From the NCBI RefSeq assembly GCF_950295315.1, contig NC_080168.1, positions 65,791,254 to 65,855,253 of the forward strand: a DNA stretch of 64,000 nucleotides, read 5' to 3'. This stretch comes from Erinaceus europaeus. Lineage: Eukaryota > Chordata > Mammalia > Eulipotyphla > Erinaceidae. Positions 8,490-21,275 of the stretch are shown one piece after another. The notes beneath the pieces are model-generated. The model searched no databases and had not been told where the DNA came from. It saw only the letters and a list, made by a program, of their open reading frames with translations. Numbering within the stretch: the first letter of the stretch is position 1; each line of letters starts with the position of its first letter. The position numbers and the translations under genes were made by a program.

Positions 8490-11020
8490 AACAGGCCATC
8501 ATCATCAAAACAGCCTGGTACCAGAACAAAAATAGACACACAGACCAGTGGACCAGAATTGAAAGCCCAGAACTAAACCCCCACACATATAGACATCTAA
8601 TCTTTGATAAGTGGGCCCAAAGTATTACATGGAGGAAGAAGGCTCTCTTCAATAAATGGTGCTGGGAAAACTGGGTTGAAACATGCAAAAGAATGAAACT
8701 GAACCACCTTATCTCACCAGAAGCAAAAATCAACTCCAAATGAATCAAGGACCTGGATGTTAGACCAGAAACTATCAAATACCTAGAGGAAAACATTGGT
8801 TGAACACTTTCCCACCTAAACCTCAAGGACATCTTTGATGAAACAAACCCCATTGCAAAGAGGACTAAAGTAGAAATAAACTAATGGGACTACATCAAAT
8901 CGAAAAGCTTCTGCACAGCCAAAGAAACTGTCACACAAACAAAGAGACCCCTGACAGAATGGGAGAAGATCTTCACATGCCATACATCAGACAAGAGACT
9001 AATAACCAAAATATACAAAGAGCTCAGCAAACTTAGCACCAAAAAATCAAATGACCCCATTCAAAAATGGGCAGAGGATATGAACAAAACATTCACTTCA
9101 GAGGAGATCCAAAAAGCTAACAAACATATGAAAAATTGCTCCAGGTTGCTGATTGTCAGAGAAATGCAAATAAAGACAACATTGAGATACCACCTCACTC
9201 CTGTGAGAATGACATACATCAAAAAGGACAGCAGCAACAAATGCTGGAGAGGTTGTGGGGACAGATGAACCCTTCTGCACTGCTGGTGGGAATGTAAATT
9301 GGTCCAGCCTCTCTGGAGAGCAGTCTAGAGATCTCTCACAAGGCTAGACATGGATCTTCCATATGACCTAGTAATTCCTCTCCTGGGGATATACCCCAAG
9401 GATTCCATAATGCCCAACCAAAAAGATATGTGTACACTTATGTTCATAGGAGCACAATTCATAATAGCTAAAACCAGGAAGCCACCCAGGTGCCCAGCAA
9501 CAGATGAGTGGCTAAGAAAGCTGTGGTATATATACGAAATGGAATACTATGCAGCTATTAAGAACAATGAACCCACCTTCTCTGACCCATCTTGGACGGA
9601 GCTAAAAGGAATTATGTTAAGTGAGCAAAGTCAGAAAAGATGAGTATGGGGTGATCCCACTCATCAACAGAAGTTGAGAATGAAGAACAGAAAGGGAAAC
9701 TAAAAGCAGGATTTGACTAAATCTAGTGCAGGGCACCAAAGTTAAAACCCTGTGGTGAGGGGGAGGGTGGACATTCGGCTTCCTGGGGTGATGGAGGCGT
9801 GGGGGTGGGTGGGTGAGTGGGAGGGGACACAGTCTTTTGGTGGTGGGAATGGTGTTTATGTACACTCCTATTAAATTGTAGTCATAGAAATCACTAATTA
9901 ATATGAGAGGGGAAAAATTAATTGTATGTCTCAAACTTTTTAAAGCACAAACTGAGTCTTTTATATGCTGACTCTCTCAAAAGCTTAGACCAGGGAGAAC
10001 AGAAGCAACCGGTGGCACAGCTATATACAAGATGTTGGGTATTATACAGCCAATCCTAACAAAGGGACTTTTCAAAGTTAACCCAATTACCAAATAATGT
10101 GATGATAACAATAACTATCCATTGTCTTCTTGAACCCTAAGACAGCAGGAACCTCACATTTCCACTATAGAGCCTATATTTCCCCCAGTCCTGGAACCTT
10201 AGGGTAGGGCACACTTTCCTGCAGGCTTCTCTCATTTCATATTAAATAATGTTGCATCCGCTGATCACAACCTACTCAACACAATGAGTGCCACCTCAGT
10301 ATGCTTCACTTCAGACTGTGTCCAGAGACTTCAGGTGTGGAATGACAACCCTTCAGCTTCATTACTCGGCTGAGACCTTTCCTTTCATAGTATTCTCTAA
10401 TTCTATTCCAGGTGGTTCACTTCCTCACAAAGTCCCAAAACCTAGATATAGACCAGGTCTCCTGAGATAGAGCATATCCATAAACATGTATCCATAAACT
10501 AGGGCAAAATATATATCTGAAAGCAAAATTACACAATAGTCTGCAGTGAGTACCCCCAACACTTCATCTGCATTATACTAGCCTTTAGGTCTATAATTGT
10601 TCAACAATTTGTTTGGCTTTGTATGCTAACTCTCTTTTCAGCCACCAGGTTCCAGATGCCAGCATGATGCCAACCAGACTTCCCTGGACAGATGACCCCA
10701 CCAATATGTCCTGGAGCTCCGATTCCCCAGAGACCCACCTTACTAGGGAAAGAGAGAGGCAGACTGGGAGTATGGACAGACCAGTCAACGCCCATGTTCA
10801 TCGGGGAAGCAATTACAGAAGCTACCTTTCACCTTCTGCAACCCACAATGACCCTGGGTCCATACTCCCAGAGGGATAAAGAATGAGAAAGCTATCAGGG
10901 GAGGGGAGGGGATATAGAGAGCTGGTGATGAGAATTGTGTGGAGTTGTACCCCTATCCTATGGTTTTGTTAATGTCTCCTTTTTTAAATAAATAAATAAT
11001 TTTAAAAATTTAAAAAAAAA
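8490..11020 (+). mobile_element. L1, ORF2 C-terminus and long 3' UTR
   Basis: Sense L1 starting within ORF2 at the ITKTAWY-like segment (about 8497) and ending in an A-rich tail near 10985-11020. Its subfamily differs from the copy at 1-2600: the 3' UTR is about 1.3 kb and contains a G-rich stretch (9755-9830). The final portion (GAATTGTGTGGAGTTGTACC near 10930) also appears antisense at 33391-33750. It is probably the right half of the L1 disrupted by the provirus. The assignment of 9950-10880 to the 3' UTR is less certain than the ends. Confidence 0.8.
8497..9643 (+). pseudogene. L1 ORF2p C-terminal fragment, frameshifted
   Basis: Open pieces at 8420-8743, 9080-9268 and 9350-9643 carry L1 C-terminal features: [15 protein letters not shown], the cysteine-rich CWRGCG segment and the final block [15 protein letters not shown]. 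The pieces are separated by stops and frameshifts (for example after 8743 and near 9266). The N-terminal two thirds of ORF2 is missing. It is non-functional. Confidence 0.88.
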
Positions 11021-12885
11021 GAAGCCCAAGTCATGTGGTGGCAGGAGGCAGGGACTCTGGAGATGATTTGGCCACAAGGGTGGAGGCCCATCAATAGGAT
11101 GGGTGTCCATGTAAGGGGCTAAAGAAAGCAGACCCCCAATGTGCTGACACATGAGAATTCAACCACCCATGCTCCAAGACCACCTTGCCCAGAAAGGGAC
11201 TGCCACCTCTGTGATCCTGGACTTCGGCCTGAATGGCATCAGCTCCAGCACAAGCACGTGCACACTGACAGCACAGCCTTGCTTCACTGGCCCGCCATCT
11301 GCTGCAGGGTCAACTGCACACTGGCTTCTAGATACAGACCTGTCCCGGCACCTTGCTTTGTTTGCTTTTGGCCAAGGCCATCAGGAGTCTCCAGGCAGGG
11401 TGGGCAGACTGCTCCTGAGAGGGCACCTGCCTCGCCGTGTGCATGGCCCAGGCCCAAGCCCGGCACCAGCCCCCAGGCATGGAGAGAACTTCAGGTCTGT
11501 GGCCTTGCTCTCTCTCCCTCTCTGTCTCTGCCTCTGTCTTGCTGTAAGAGAAAGTCAGTCCAGAGTGGTGGAGCTCCAGTGACAAGGAAATGGTTTCAGA
11601 CTGGCAACCCAGCCAAAGGTTCATGCACCGGAATCAGACAGGGAGCTCATGTCAAGCACAACATCAGGGTCAGCAGCAGCTCTATTCCCTGGAGGCAGGA
11701 CTCAGTTTCCTAGGCTGCAATGAGTCAACGTGGGCACAGGGGAGACCCCACAGCCAGGCTACTGAAAGGCATGAGACAGGCACCCAGGAAGCCCCTGTGC
11801 CAGGGCACATAGTGGGGGGCTCTGCACACCCCCAACCCGGCTCAGCAGTGCAGCAATGCAGCAGGTGAGCAGCGCTACCCCTCGAAGGCCCAAAGGGGCA
11901 AGAGGCACACACTGGCTCCGCATGGCTGGGGTGAAAAAGAACATCTGAATATAAAACTGTTTCTCCTTTCATGAGAAAAGATTGCAGAAAAATGCACATC
12001 TTCTGACCCAGAGCTGTGTCAGATTTCAAACAAAATAAATTTCACTTTTAAGCCAATCATGACAGAGAAAATAAAATTAGGCAACTCAACAGAGGAAATG
12101 AGAAAGAAGAGATTTCCCCATGCTTAATGGCATCTGTAGCCCGCCTTACTGGCCAGATGAAGTACTGAGCCAGGTCTGTGTCGGCCCCAGAGTGATAAGC
12201 CCAGTGTACTCCCCCAGAGGTTTTGCTCACAGACAGCTCTTACCAATGAACTGAACAAGCCCACACTTCACTCCTTCTTTTCCACAGTGTATGTTTCAGA
12301 ACCTGAGCTCCACCACTCCTCACAATGCATCTGTATCTTGCTAGGGAGGGCAGTGTGGGCCTAAACTGCAGGAGGTGAGACTCAGCCAGCAGACGTCTGG
12401 AGGACAGGCTGTGGGAGGCCTTCAGGCCTTCAGGCCAGGTAATGGAATTAGCACTCTCACCAGACAGCCCTGCCTCCTCTAGCTCCCGGAGGACCAGCGA
12501 GCAGGTGCCTTCTGCAGACAGGAAGCAAGCCCTCTGCAGGAACGGGGTGGGAGGAGTCAGCCCTGGATCTTGGGCTCTGCAGAACAGAGGTGCATGGCAG
12601 GTATATGGGTGGGGGGAGGTAAAGAAGGGTATTAGAGGTAGGCTCCCCTTCTGGGGATTGACACGGTTTCTGCTCAAAACTATTTCAAGAGAACATGCAT
12701 GACAAGTGTGAAGTTTCTAAATTTGTCCTTTATTACAGTCTGAATCAAAGTACATGCAAAAGTGAAGTCAGAGTTAAAGCTCAGGGGACAGGTTCCCCAG
12801 GGTCTCTGCAACGAGTCCAAAAGACTTTTCCCTGTGAAAGATCCCTCCTCTTAGACCCTTCTTAGATCACACTGGACCCACTTTC
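11021..12885. other. Unique, moderately GC-rich sequence; no gene seen
   Basis: No repeat or exon was recognised. Overlapping open frames occur on both strands (for example 11141-11713 plus and 12240-12677 minus), but without protein similarity or good splice signals. The CT-rich run near 11505-11545 may be an old SINE remnant. Probably intronic or intergenic TMTC1 sequence. Confidence 0.5.
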
Positions 12886-13162
12886 CTTTTTTTGCCTCCA
12901 GGGTTATCGCTGGAGCTCAGTGCCTGCACTATGCTCCTGGAGGCCATTTTTTCTTTTTTTTTTTTTTTATCAGATAGGACAGAAATCAAGAGAGGAGGGG
13001 AAGACAGAGAGGGAGAGAGAAGACAGACGCCTGCAGACCTGTTTCACCACTTGTGAAGTGACCCCCCCTGCAGGTAGGGAGCCAGGGGCTCAAATCGGAA
13101 TCCTTACGTGGGCCCTTGAGCTTCGCACTATGTGTGCTTAACCTGCTGTGCTCACCTGGCTG
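12886..13162 (-). mobile_element. ERI-type tRNA-derived SINE
   Basis: Antisense copy: a T-rich start, the GCCTCCAGGGTTAT 3' module, the GA-rich body (reverse of the CT-rich body), and the tRNA-like head with its reversed B box near 13090. The middle is shortened by a T run. Confidence 0.88.
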
Positions 13163-14644
13163 GGACCCAATTTCCATTGGCCCAATGAAACAAACTCCTT
13201 CCATTTCATATAGTGCAGTGCTAAAAACCTTCACCAGCATGCACCCCAGTTCCATGTGTGCAAACCCAGTAAAAACTAAGTGTCCGTGCTCCCTGGGGCC
13301 CCATGTGCCCTGCATTGTCCCTGAGATATTTGCTAGGTGAAAGGCTGGCTGGTGGGTTGGAAGACTAAGCAGCAAGAAACAGGCTGTTACTTAAGGAAAA
13401 GACTGCTAAGTAAACAGGCTGTTGATAAATAACAAAGGAGGGGAAATGGGGAACAAAGTCCCTGGTAAGAGGAAGGGTTTTTCTAGGATTGCACAGAAGA
13501 CATGACTTGAATGGCAAAAGAATGAGCTGCTCACTAAGCATTCACCTCCATCAACAACGCATAGCTCTGTGATGTCATGGCCTGTCCCACCATCTGGGGA
13601 CAGAGCACCCAAGGTTCCCCTTCCCAAAGCTGGGGTGTGGAGATCTAGCCAGCTCAAGCAACTGTGAGACACCCCTCCAGCCAAACAGCTCTCTATGGAC
13701 GAAGCCTGTGGCAGGACTGCCGCTCTGCACCAGGTTGGCCTCCTCCCAGCCTGGTGAGGTCCTCATCCCCAGGCACTGCTGACCTGGCAGCTGTGCTCTC
13801 AGGTCCTTCTGAGATGGTGCTACAGAAGGTGGTCCCACATGATCCTCAGCCACTAGGCAGAGAGGCACTTGCTCCCTGCTTCCCGGGCAGCAGGTGATTG
13901 GTGTGGCGGCCAAGCGAGCGCCCTGCACTTCACGGAGAGGCACAGTCTGTTGTCCCTAACTGGTGTGCCCAGGTCTCCCATCCCCAGCCCATCTCTAGAA
14001 TGAGCCAGCTCCTCACAGCACTACAACCTGACAGCTACGTGTGCTTCTAGCTCGGGGCGGCTCTGCTACACTGAAAAGGCAAAGCGGTTTGGTATGATCA
14101 CGAGTTTTGCTTCTGCTTACAAAACAAAAAGCAACCAAGTACGAGCATTTTCTTTTTCAGTTCCAGACTTGATTCACACTGCCCTGAATTGCTGTAGAAG
14201 CATAAAGATGAAAGCCCGTATCAGTTTCCATGGATTTTAAAAAATAAGCAAAAAAAAAAAAAAAAAACCCATGCAAATGCACACTAATGCACAGAAAAGC
14301 CGGACAGGGGCCCAGCTGCTCCCGCCCTCCCTGGGGAGATAAACAACTGGCTCTGCCCACTCACTCACCCACTATGGGCAAAAGTGGGTCACAGGGGCCA
14401 GAATCTCACTGTTGTCTACTGGCCTGAAAAAAGATCCTACTATTAACAAGCCCAGCTGCCTTGGTCAGTAGGGTGCCCTGGACAGGTAAGGGTGGTTCTT
14501 TCGTCCCTCTGGGGTGCCCTACCTAGGAGGCTGGCCTAGCCCATGCAGCTCTGGGCCTCCCCTCTGATAGCTTGTCTTGACTTCACGGGGCCCCCTGCTC
14601 TCTCCCTCTGGCCAGGTCCTGGGCTTGTCCACACAGTGACAGGG
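13163..14644. other. Unique sequence, no gene seen
   Basis: No recognisable repeat apart from a short A run at 14250-14268. Open frames on both strands (for example 13575-13943 minus) show no known protein features. Confidence 0.45.
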
Positions 14645-14941
14645 CTCAGATCAGCCAGAAAGAGAAGGATGAATATGGGGTGATCTCACGCATGGACAGA
14701 AGTGAGAAATAAGAACAGAAGGGAAAACATAAAGCAGAACTTGGGCTGGGTTTGCCATATTGCACCAAAGAAAAGGACTCTGTTATGGGGTGAGCGGTTC
14801 AGACCCTGGAACATGATGGTGGAGGAGGATTTAGGTGGGGGGCTAGAGTGTTATGTAGAAAACTGAGAAATGTTACACATGGACCAACTACTGTATTTTA
14901 CTGTCAACTATAAACCATTAATCCCCACAAATAAAAAAAAA
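14645..14941 (+). mobile_element. L1 3' end, 5'-truncated
   Basis: About 300 bases matching the end of the L1 at 19463-21006: the AGAAGGATGAATATGGGGTGAT segment, a G-rich part near 14820-14845, the TGTATTTTACTGTCAACT segment and an A-rich tail. A typical 5'-truncated insertion. Confidence 0.9.
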
Positions 14942-17493
14942 AGAAAAATGTAAGAAATCATAAAACAATAAAAAAATAGTGAGTCTGGTGGGCAGCATTA
15001 TTCCTCTAGCAAGGGGCTGCTCAAGGTCTAGTTTAAAACCCTGCTGGCAGTGCTGGGGAGGAAGTACCTGTAGTTTGTGGGTGGGCTGTGGTCTGTGGGC
15101 AGCATCGGGTAGAGTCCCCACAGAGGCTAGGAGAAGGAGAAGGCTCCTCGGCATGGAAGCAGTAGAGAGCACAGTTGTTCAAGAGGTGGACTGTGTCTAG
15201 GGAAAGGCTTAAGGGAGACTGTGGTGGTCACAAGATGTAAGAGGCTCAGTGAGGAGGCAGAAAGTCTCCTGTTGAGTGAGAGGCAGGAAGGAGCTCAGAA
15301 GCAGACCCGGTTCAGACTCAGTCTCCTGGGGGGACAGAAGGTGCATTGTGTGGGTGACAGAGGGTGGGCTAATACAGACCTCCATGTGACACACAGACTT
15401 CAGGAGCAGCAGAGTGATGGTAGTGACCCCACTCTGGCTTCCAGGCAAGTGTGTGGCTCAAGCTGAGACAGTGCTGGGACGTGGACCATCAGGGAAAACT
15501 TTGTCTGCCTTCCATCTGCCTTTTCACAGTCTTGGGACAGTGGATCAGGCTATCACTTATGGAAAGCACTCACCATGCAACTTAGCAGGCAGAGATGCTC
15601 CCCATGTTCAAGTCAGTGGGTCAAAGATGACTTCTTCCCTTTGTGCCAGGCAGAGAGCTCAACCTGACAGAGCGACTTCCATGTCAGAGGCTTGAGGCAG
15701 CAGATGGAGCAGTGATCAGGTACCCCCCCACCTCGGTTTTATCTCAAAATAGTCTTTTTTAAAGGAAATCTTCCTGTATTAAAAGGGGCTGGTTTTATTT
15801 TTAATTCAAATAAGCATATGCTCAGTCATCCTTGTAGCCACTGCCTCCTGTTGAAAGCCCGCTCACACGAGTGTGGGTAGAAAGACCCCATTTCTAGTGC
15901 CACACTGTGTTGCTGACAGAAGCCACCTCTCAGGGAAATGCAAAGCTGGCCGGGTTGCTGTGACCTGAGGGGGCTGGCTGGTGCCAGCACTTCACAGTGT
16001 GGCCCTTCTGGTGCTCAGCACACCTACTCAGGGGAGCTGAGAGAGGCAGGCAATGGTGAAGAAAGGAGGAGGAGGGGAGCTAGGCTGAGGTCAGAGCTCA
16101 GGGGGCAGGTGTGCAGGCTGCCAGTTTAGAAGAAGGCTCCATTCCTGAGGGAATGGAGAAGCATTCTTGCACAGCTCTGTCCATGTGCTTCCTGGAAGGT
16201 CTGTGTGGGCAATCACGGACAAGTATCCCAGCGAGTGAGGTGAAATTGCATGTGGAGATGGACAGAGAAGCAGCGTGTCCCAGGTAGCATCCTGGTGTGG
16301 GGCGGAAGGAAGATCACAGGGCCAGAGAATCTATGGGCTGGCCACTCTGTGGCTATGCTTGAATCCAAGGGCTCCAAACACTGGTCTCTTGTCACACAGA
16401 GGAGTCCCCCTTACACTCCGTATTCACCAAAGACCTGTCGGAGCTACTGCTTTTGCTAACAGAGAGAGGAAGGTGAAGAGGAATCTGTGCTGGTGATGAA
16501 GAGGGAAAGGGCAGGAAGCTCTAGCACAGGCTTTGGCGCAGCTGCTCCAGAGGCAGCGTCCGAGAGAGTGAGAGGCCCCAGCCCCCACAGAACCACTCAC
16601 AGTGCTCCTACATCACCACAGGTGAGCTTCTGGCCCTGGGAAGGTCCAGAGGTATCTCTGCCCAATAGTAAATAACTAAAAATAAATAAAAACACATATT
16701 TTTAAGTAATAAAATGAATAACTAGTAACTTCTGCTTTGCCCCTTCCAGGCCCAGGTTCCCCAAGAGCCTCCACTCCATGCAGGGGAGGGGGCACCTGTA
16801 CAGGAACCACCCTCTCACCTGGGCCATGCTAACCTCCTGGGCTATTGCAGTGAAAGTTCCACAGCAATGAGTGAGAGGCACACATTCAGGGCAGAATGGC
16901 GGCAGCTAAAAGCAGAAGAAGGGACTCGCCTTCAACAAGCACCACGAGGAAAATGGGGGTCTACTATTTATAAAGCTACTATTAGCTACTGGATCGCCAA
17001 GTTAAAATGACTCCCAACATCTGCTGTTCTGTAGGTTAAGTATCCCTTCTGCCGCATGCCAGACTGTGGGGAGTAACTGCAGCTCAGAGCATCAGCCAAG
17101 CTGCCCTACCCTCCATGCACCCTGTGTTCCCAGGCCCAGCACCCAGCCCACCGGGGCTCCTCCTGGATGCGTGGCACCTCCGGGTGCAGGGACCATGTAG
17201 GAGATGGAGCCTGTCCCATGGATACCCTGCAGGGGGACAGGCCACTCAGGACCGACTTCCAGGTGACGGTCTGCCACATCCATGAGTTCCCACCCAGCCA
17301 GGACCCAAGGGTGCTGGCAGTGGGTGCGGGTTCAGCTGCGTGTCAGCTGAACATCTGCAGTTCGAGCATCTGCAGGACAGGGAATAGCAAGGGGAAGCCT
17401 CCACCCAGTGCTGGAGGGCTGAGCACTACTCACTACCTCCCTCACACAGGCGAAGCCAAGGAGAGGGAGGCAAGCCAAACACAAGTCCAGTGA
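14942..17493. other. Unique sequence, no gene seen
   Basis: Mostly unique DNA with an AT-rich patch (16670-16735). None of the short open frames resembles a known protein. Confidence 0.45.
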
Positions 17494-17622
17494 GTGCAGG
17501 ATCAGGGGAGACCCTCACAGAGGACTTGAATCAGGTGCAGCAAGTGCAGGATCAGGAGAGACCCTCACAGTAGACTTGGAGCACAGGTGCAGGATCAGGG
17601 AAGACCCTCACAAAGGACTTGG
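17494..17622 (+). repeat. Minisatellite, three units of 43-50 bp
   Basis: The core GTGCAGGATCAGG, then GACCCTCACA and GGACTTG, repeats from 17494, 17544 and 17587. Units differ in length because a short spacer after the core varies. Confidence 0.85.
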
Positions 17623-17865
17623 GTGTGATGGGAAAGAGCCAGTGTGATGCAGAAAAAGAAAAATCAGACCAAATCAGATACACTGCATCTTTGCTTCTGA
17701 AAAGGCAGGAGTGAAAACCAATCCTCAGAGCTCTAGGTAAGACTGAGAAAGAAGCCCAGGGAGACAGGACAGTGGGTGGTGAAGGGTGACTGAGGGTCTG
17801 AGTCCTTGTGATGGAAGCCTTTACCGTGGGGTGCACTGCTCCCTGGTGAGCAGGTGCACATGGGG

Positions 17866-17868
<3 letters not shown>

Positions 17869-17898
<30 letters not shown>
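17869..17898 (+). repeat. (GT)n microsatellite
   Basis: About 15 uninterrupted GT dinucleotides. Confidence 0.98.
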
Positions 17899-17899
<1 letters not shown>

Positions 17900-18134
17900 C
17901 AGTGCTACTACATACACTCACTCACTCCTTCATCTAATAACTGCGATTTCTCCTCAGTCCCTCTGCGACCTGTCTCACACCTGGATCTTTACAGGGTCCT
18001 GTAACCAGGGTCTCTACACCAGGCACTGAGTTTGTCTACTTTTCCACGTGCCTAGAATGCTCTATCCAACCCCTACTCACTGCCAACAATCCCTCTCCAC
18101 AGAGCCAGGATAAACAAACACCTGTTCACTTTCC

Positions 18135-18325
18135 CTCCACTCCTGGGCCACCTTTGTCATCTTCGTTGCTCTGAACAGAGAAAGATGGAGAGAAGGGGAG
18201 AGACACTACAGCACCGCTCCACCATGTGGGACCCTCCCATGTGCTTCCAGACCTTGAATCTGAGGCTTTGTGTGACCTCTCCCTGGCGAGGTGTGTCCTG
18301 GTACCCTGGCTCAATTTTTAAAGGC
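18135..18325 (-). mobile_element. Possible old SINE remnant
   Basis: A GA-rich segment (AGAGAAAGATGGAGAGAAGGGGAG), then a GTGTGACCTCTC part and a TACCCTGGCTCAA part, in antisense order. It is weakly like the tRNA-derived SINEs of the window and too diverged to assign. Confidence 0.35.
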
Positions 18326-18935
18326 AATATGAGCCAGTCAAGCTCACACTCAGGTTTGCACTCCACGCAAAAGGTGTTGTTATTTAACTTAAAAGGGGAT
18401 TTTGTGGGGGCTTCTGCAGTGTGTAAAAGGATTCACAGTGGGAAGGTGGGAACTGGTTTAAACAATACAAGGTTTATTAGGGTGAAACAGGCAAAAGACA
18501 AAATAGGCACTTATCATCAAGGGTTAAGAGTACACTAGGTCCATAAAGTCTGAGTATAGTTATCAAAAGTTTAGTCCCATAAGATAAATAATTATTAGCT
18601 GAGGTAAAAGTTGCTCATGGATGTAGAGAGGTCTAAAAGTTTACCAGCTAGCAGAGTCACACATGTTCAGTTCCCAGGAGAAGTAGCCATGGCAGATACC
18701 TGGCATACCTCCGTCAAGATGCTTCTGACCAGGAAAAGCAGCAGCCAAAGGGAGTGACTTCTGGCTGGTTGTACTTTTAAGTCTATTCAGCCTACCCACG
18801 ACGCTTTGCACACCAGCACAGACTGGATCCACCCACAGTCCACCATGTGCCTGGGCAGATCACTGCATACTCTGTCGCCAAGGCTGATGTCAGCACTGTG
18901 CTGGGACTTCCATCCATGGTCACCTATATACTGTG
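18326..18935. other. Unique sequence, no gene seen
   Basis: AT-rich middle (18460-18620) with no recognised repeat or exon. Confidence 0.45.
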
Positions 18936-18939
18936 TCAC

Positions 18940-19082
18940 CACAAAAGGGGAGCCTCCCTGCATGGTAAACTGGTGCTGCGGTGTCTCCCCTCTGTCACTC
19001 TCCCTCTGCCTCTCAGCCTCTATCCGAATCATGCAGGCACAGAGCCCCAGTGAATCCCTGGCTGCAAGAAAAAAATAATAAT
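18940..19082 (+). mobile_element. Possible SINE remnant
   Basis: A CT-rich body (TCTCCCTCTGCCTCTCAGCC), a CACAGAGCCCCAGTGAATCCC segment and an A-rich end resemble the 3' module of local SINEs. The tRNA head is not recognised. Confidence 0.4.
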
Positions 19083-19715
19083 CCTTAGCTCACCACACTC
19101 CTCTGCTCAAAATCCTCCCTTTCACTGAGATCACACGAAAACTCCCTCTGTTGCTCTAGTTGCTATTGTCTGAGGAATAATCTGGAAAGTGTCAATGATA
19201 AAGTTTATTGTGAAAGACTGCAGTGGGGGAAATAAATGTTAAAGGATGAAAATGAAGCAGACATTAGGAATGAGGAAGATAATGCTGGGTCAGGGACATC
19301 AGGAGACCTAGGCAGGGTGCTCCCACCAGGAGCTGTCGTCCTAAGGGCAGCTGAGCACCCAGTCTCCCCACAGAGAAATGCCAGCACCTCCATGCCCAAG
19401 TCCTCAGCAGTGAGCCAGCACATGCCATTTCCCCTGTCAGGATGAGGGGATAGAAACACTCCACAGAGAGCAGTTTGGAGAACTCTCAGGAGGCTAGAAG
19501 TGGACCTACCCTAGGACCCTGCAGTCCCTCTACTAGGGATGTGTCCTAAGGAACCAAACATGCCCATCCAAAAAGATCTGTGTACACCTGTGTTCACAGC
19601 AGCACAATTTGTAATAAAACCCGGAAGCAACCCAGGTGTCCAACAACAGATGAATGACTAAGTTGTAGCCTATATACATAATGGAATACTACTGAGCTAT
19701 TAAGAATGAAAATTC

Positions 19716-19997
19716 GAGGAAGTCGGGTGGTAGCGCAGCAGGTTAAGTGCAGGTGGCACAAAGTGCAAGGACCAGAGTAAGGATCCTGGTTCAAGCCCCC
19801 GCTCCCCACCTACAGGGGAGTCGCTTCACAGGAGGTGAAACAGGTCTGCAGGTGTCTATCTTTCTCTCCCCCTCTCTGTCTTCCCCTCCTCTCTCTATTT
19901 CTCTCTGTCCTAACAATGGCATAAGTAACAATAATAACTACAACAAAAAGGGCAACAAAAAGGAAAATAAATAAATAAGTATAAAAAAATTTTTTAA
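19716..19997 (+). mobile_element. ERI-type SINE, nested copy 1
   Basis: Full tRNA-like head (A box in GGTAGCGCAGCAGGTT, B box near 19793), CT-rich body and CAA/TAA tail. The target duplication AAGAATGAAAATTC lies at 19702-19715 and 19998-20011. Confidence 0.96.
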
Positions 19998-20011
19998 AAG
20001 AATGAAAATTC

Positions 20012-20654
20012 GGGGCCCAGGTGGTAGCACAGCAGGTTAAGCGCACATGGCACAAAGCTCAAGGACAGGCATAAGAAAGAATCTTGGTTTGGGAGTCGGG
20101 TGGTAGCACAGCGGGTTAAACGCACGTGGCACAATGAGCAAGGACCCACTTAAGGATCCCGGTTTGAGCCCCTGGCTCCCCACCTCCAGGGGAGTTGCTT
20201 CACAAGTGGTGAAGCAGGTCTGCAGGTGTCTATCTTTCTCTCCCCTTCTGTCTTCCCCTCTTCTCTCCATTTCTCTCTGTCTTATCCAACAATGACTACA
20301 ACAATAAAAAAGGGCAACAAAAGGGAATAAATAAATAAGGTATAATTTTAAAAATCTTGGTTTGAGCCCCCGGCTCCTCACATGCAGGGGGGGTCGCTTC
20401 ATAGGTCTGCAGGTCTGCAGGTCTGCAGGTGTCTGTCTTTCTCTCCCCCTGTCTTCCCCTCCTCTCTCGATTTCTCTCTGTCCTATTCAACAACAATAGC
20501 AATGGCAACAATAACAATAACAAGAGCAACAACAAGGGCAACAAAGTAGAAAGAAAAAAAAAGCCTCCGGGAGCAGTGGATTTGTAGTGCAGGCACCAAG
20601 CCCCAATAATAACCCTGGAGGCAAAAAATACGTAAAAATAAAACTTTAAAATAA
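20012..20654 (+). mobile_element. ERI-type SINE, nested copy 2 (split by copy 3)
   Basis: Head at 20012-20091; body and 3' module (ending GTGGATTTG, AATAACCCTGGAGGC) at 20365-20654. Its target duplication AAGAATGAAAATTC (19998-20011 and 20655-20668) is the one already made by copy 1, so both entered at one site. Confidence 0.95.
20092..20352 (+). mobile_element. ERI-type SINE, nested copy 3 inside copy 2
   Basis: A complete SINE without the GCCTCCAGG 3' module. The target duplication AATCTTGGTTTG (20080-20091 and 20353-20364) falls in the B-box region of copy 2, so it destroys that copy's internal promoter. Confidence 0.95.
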
Positions 20655-21275
20655 AAGAATGAAAATTCACCTTCTTAACCTCATCTTGGATGGAGTTTGG
20701 AGGAATCATGTGAAGTCAAGATCAACCAGAAAGAGAAGGATGAACATGAGATGATCTCACTCATGGACAGGAGTTGGGAAATAAAAACAGAAGGAAAAAC
20801 ACAAAGCAGAATGTGGACTGGGTTTTGGGTATTGCACCAAGTAAAGGACTCTAGGGTGTGTGTGTGTGTGGGGGGTGCTTTTAGATCCTGGTACCTGATG
20901 GTGTGGACGAGGACCTAGGCTGGGGTAAAGTGTTTTGCAGAAAACTGGGAAATTGTACACATGTACTAATAATTGTATTTACTGTAAACCATCAATCTCC
21001 CAATAAAAGGAAGGCAGGCAGGCAGGAAGGCTGGCTCCACAGACTCCACCTGACCACCTAGGAGCTTGGTCTGCATGCTCACAGAGGACAGAAGCCCCAC
21101 GGTGTGGTGTGGTGAGATGCCACTCAGCACAAGGGTGCAGATCAAGCTCTCTGCTGCAGAGCGCCAACTCAGTGAGGGTTGACTAGAGAATCACACCCAG
21201 TGTTTTTGCTGCTGCCAGCTCGAGGCTGACAGTCAGAGCCCCAGAATGCCCACTGCCCAGAGAAAAGCCCATCAC

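Larger units (their letters stand above)
19463..21006 (+). mobile_element. L1 3' end interrupted by three nested SINEs
   Basis: L1 sequence runs 19463-19715 (end of ORF2: GGACCTACCC to ATGGAATACTACTGAGC) and resumes at 20669-21006 (3' UTR and tail). Two SINEs inserted at the same point inside it, and a third sits inside the second. A short GT run (20856-20870) is part of the 3' UTR. Confidence 0.92.

Noticed and set aside
11141..11713. 190-codon plus-strand open frame
   Set aside because: GC-rich DNA with overlapping frames on other strands, no known domain, no splice signals, low-complexity CT run inside.
19716..20654. Apparent tRNA genes or a CRISPR-like array of repeated units
   Set aside because: The units are tRNA-derived SINEs with A/B boxes, CT-rich bodies, A-rich tails and target duplications; spacing is irregular and the genome is mammalian.
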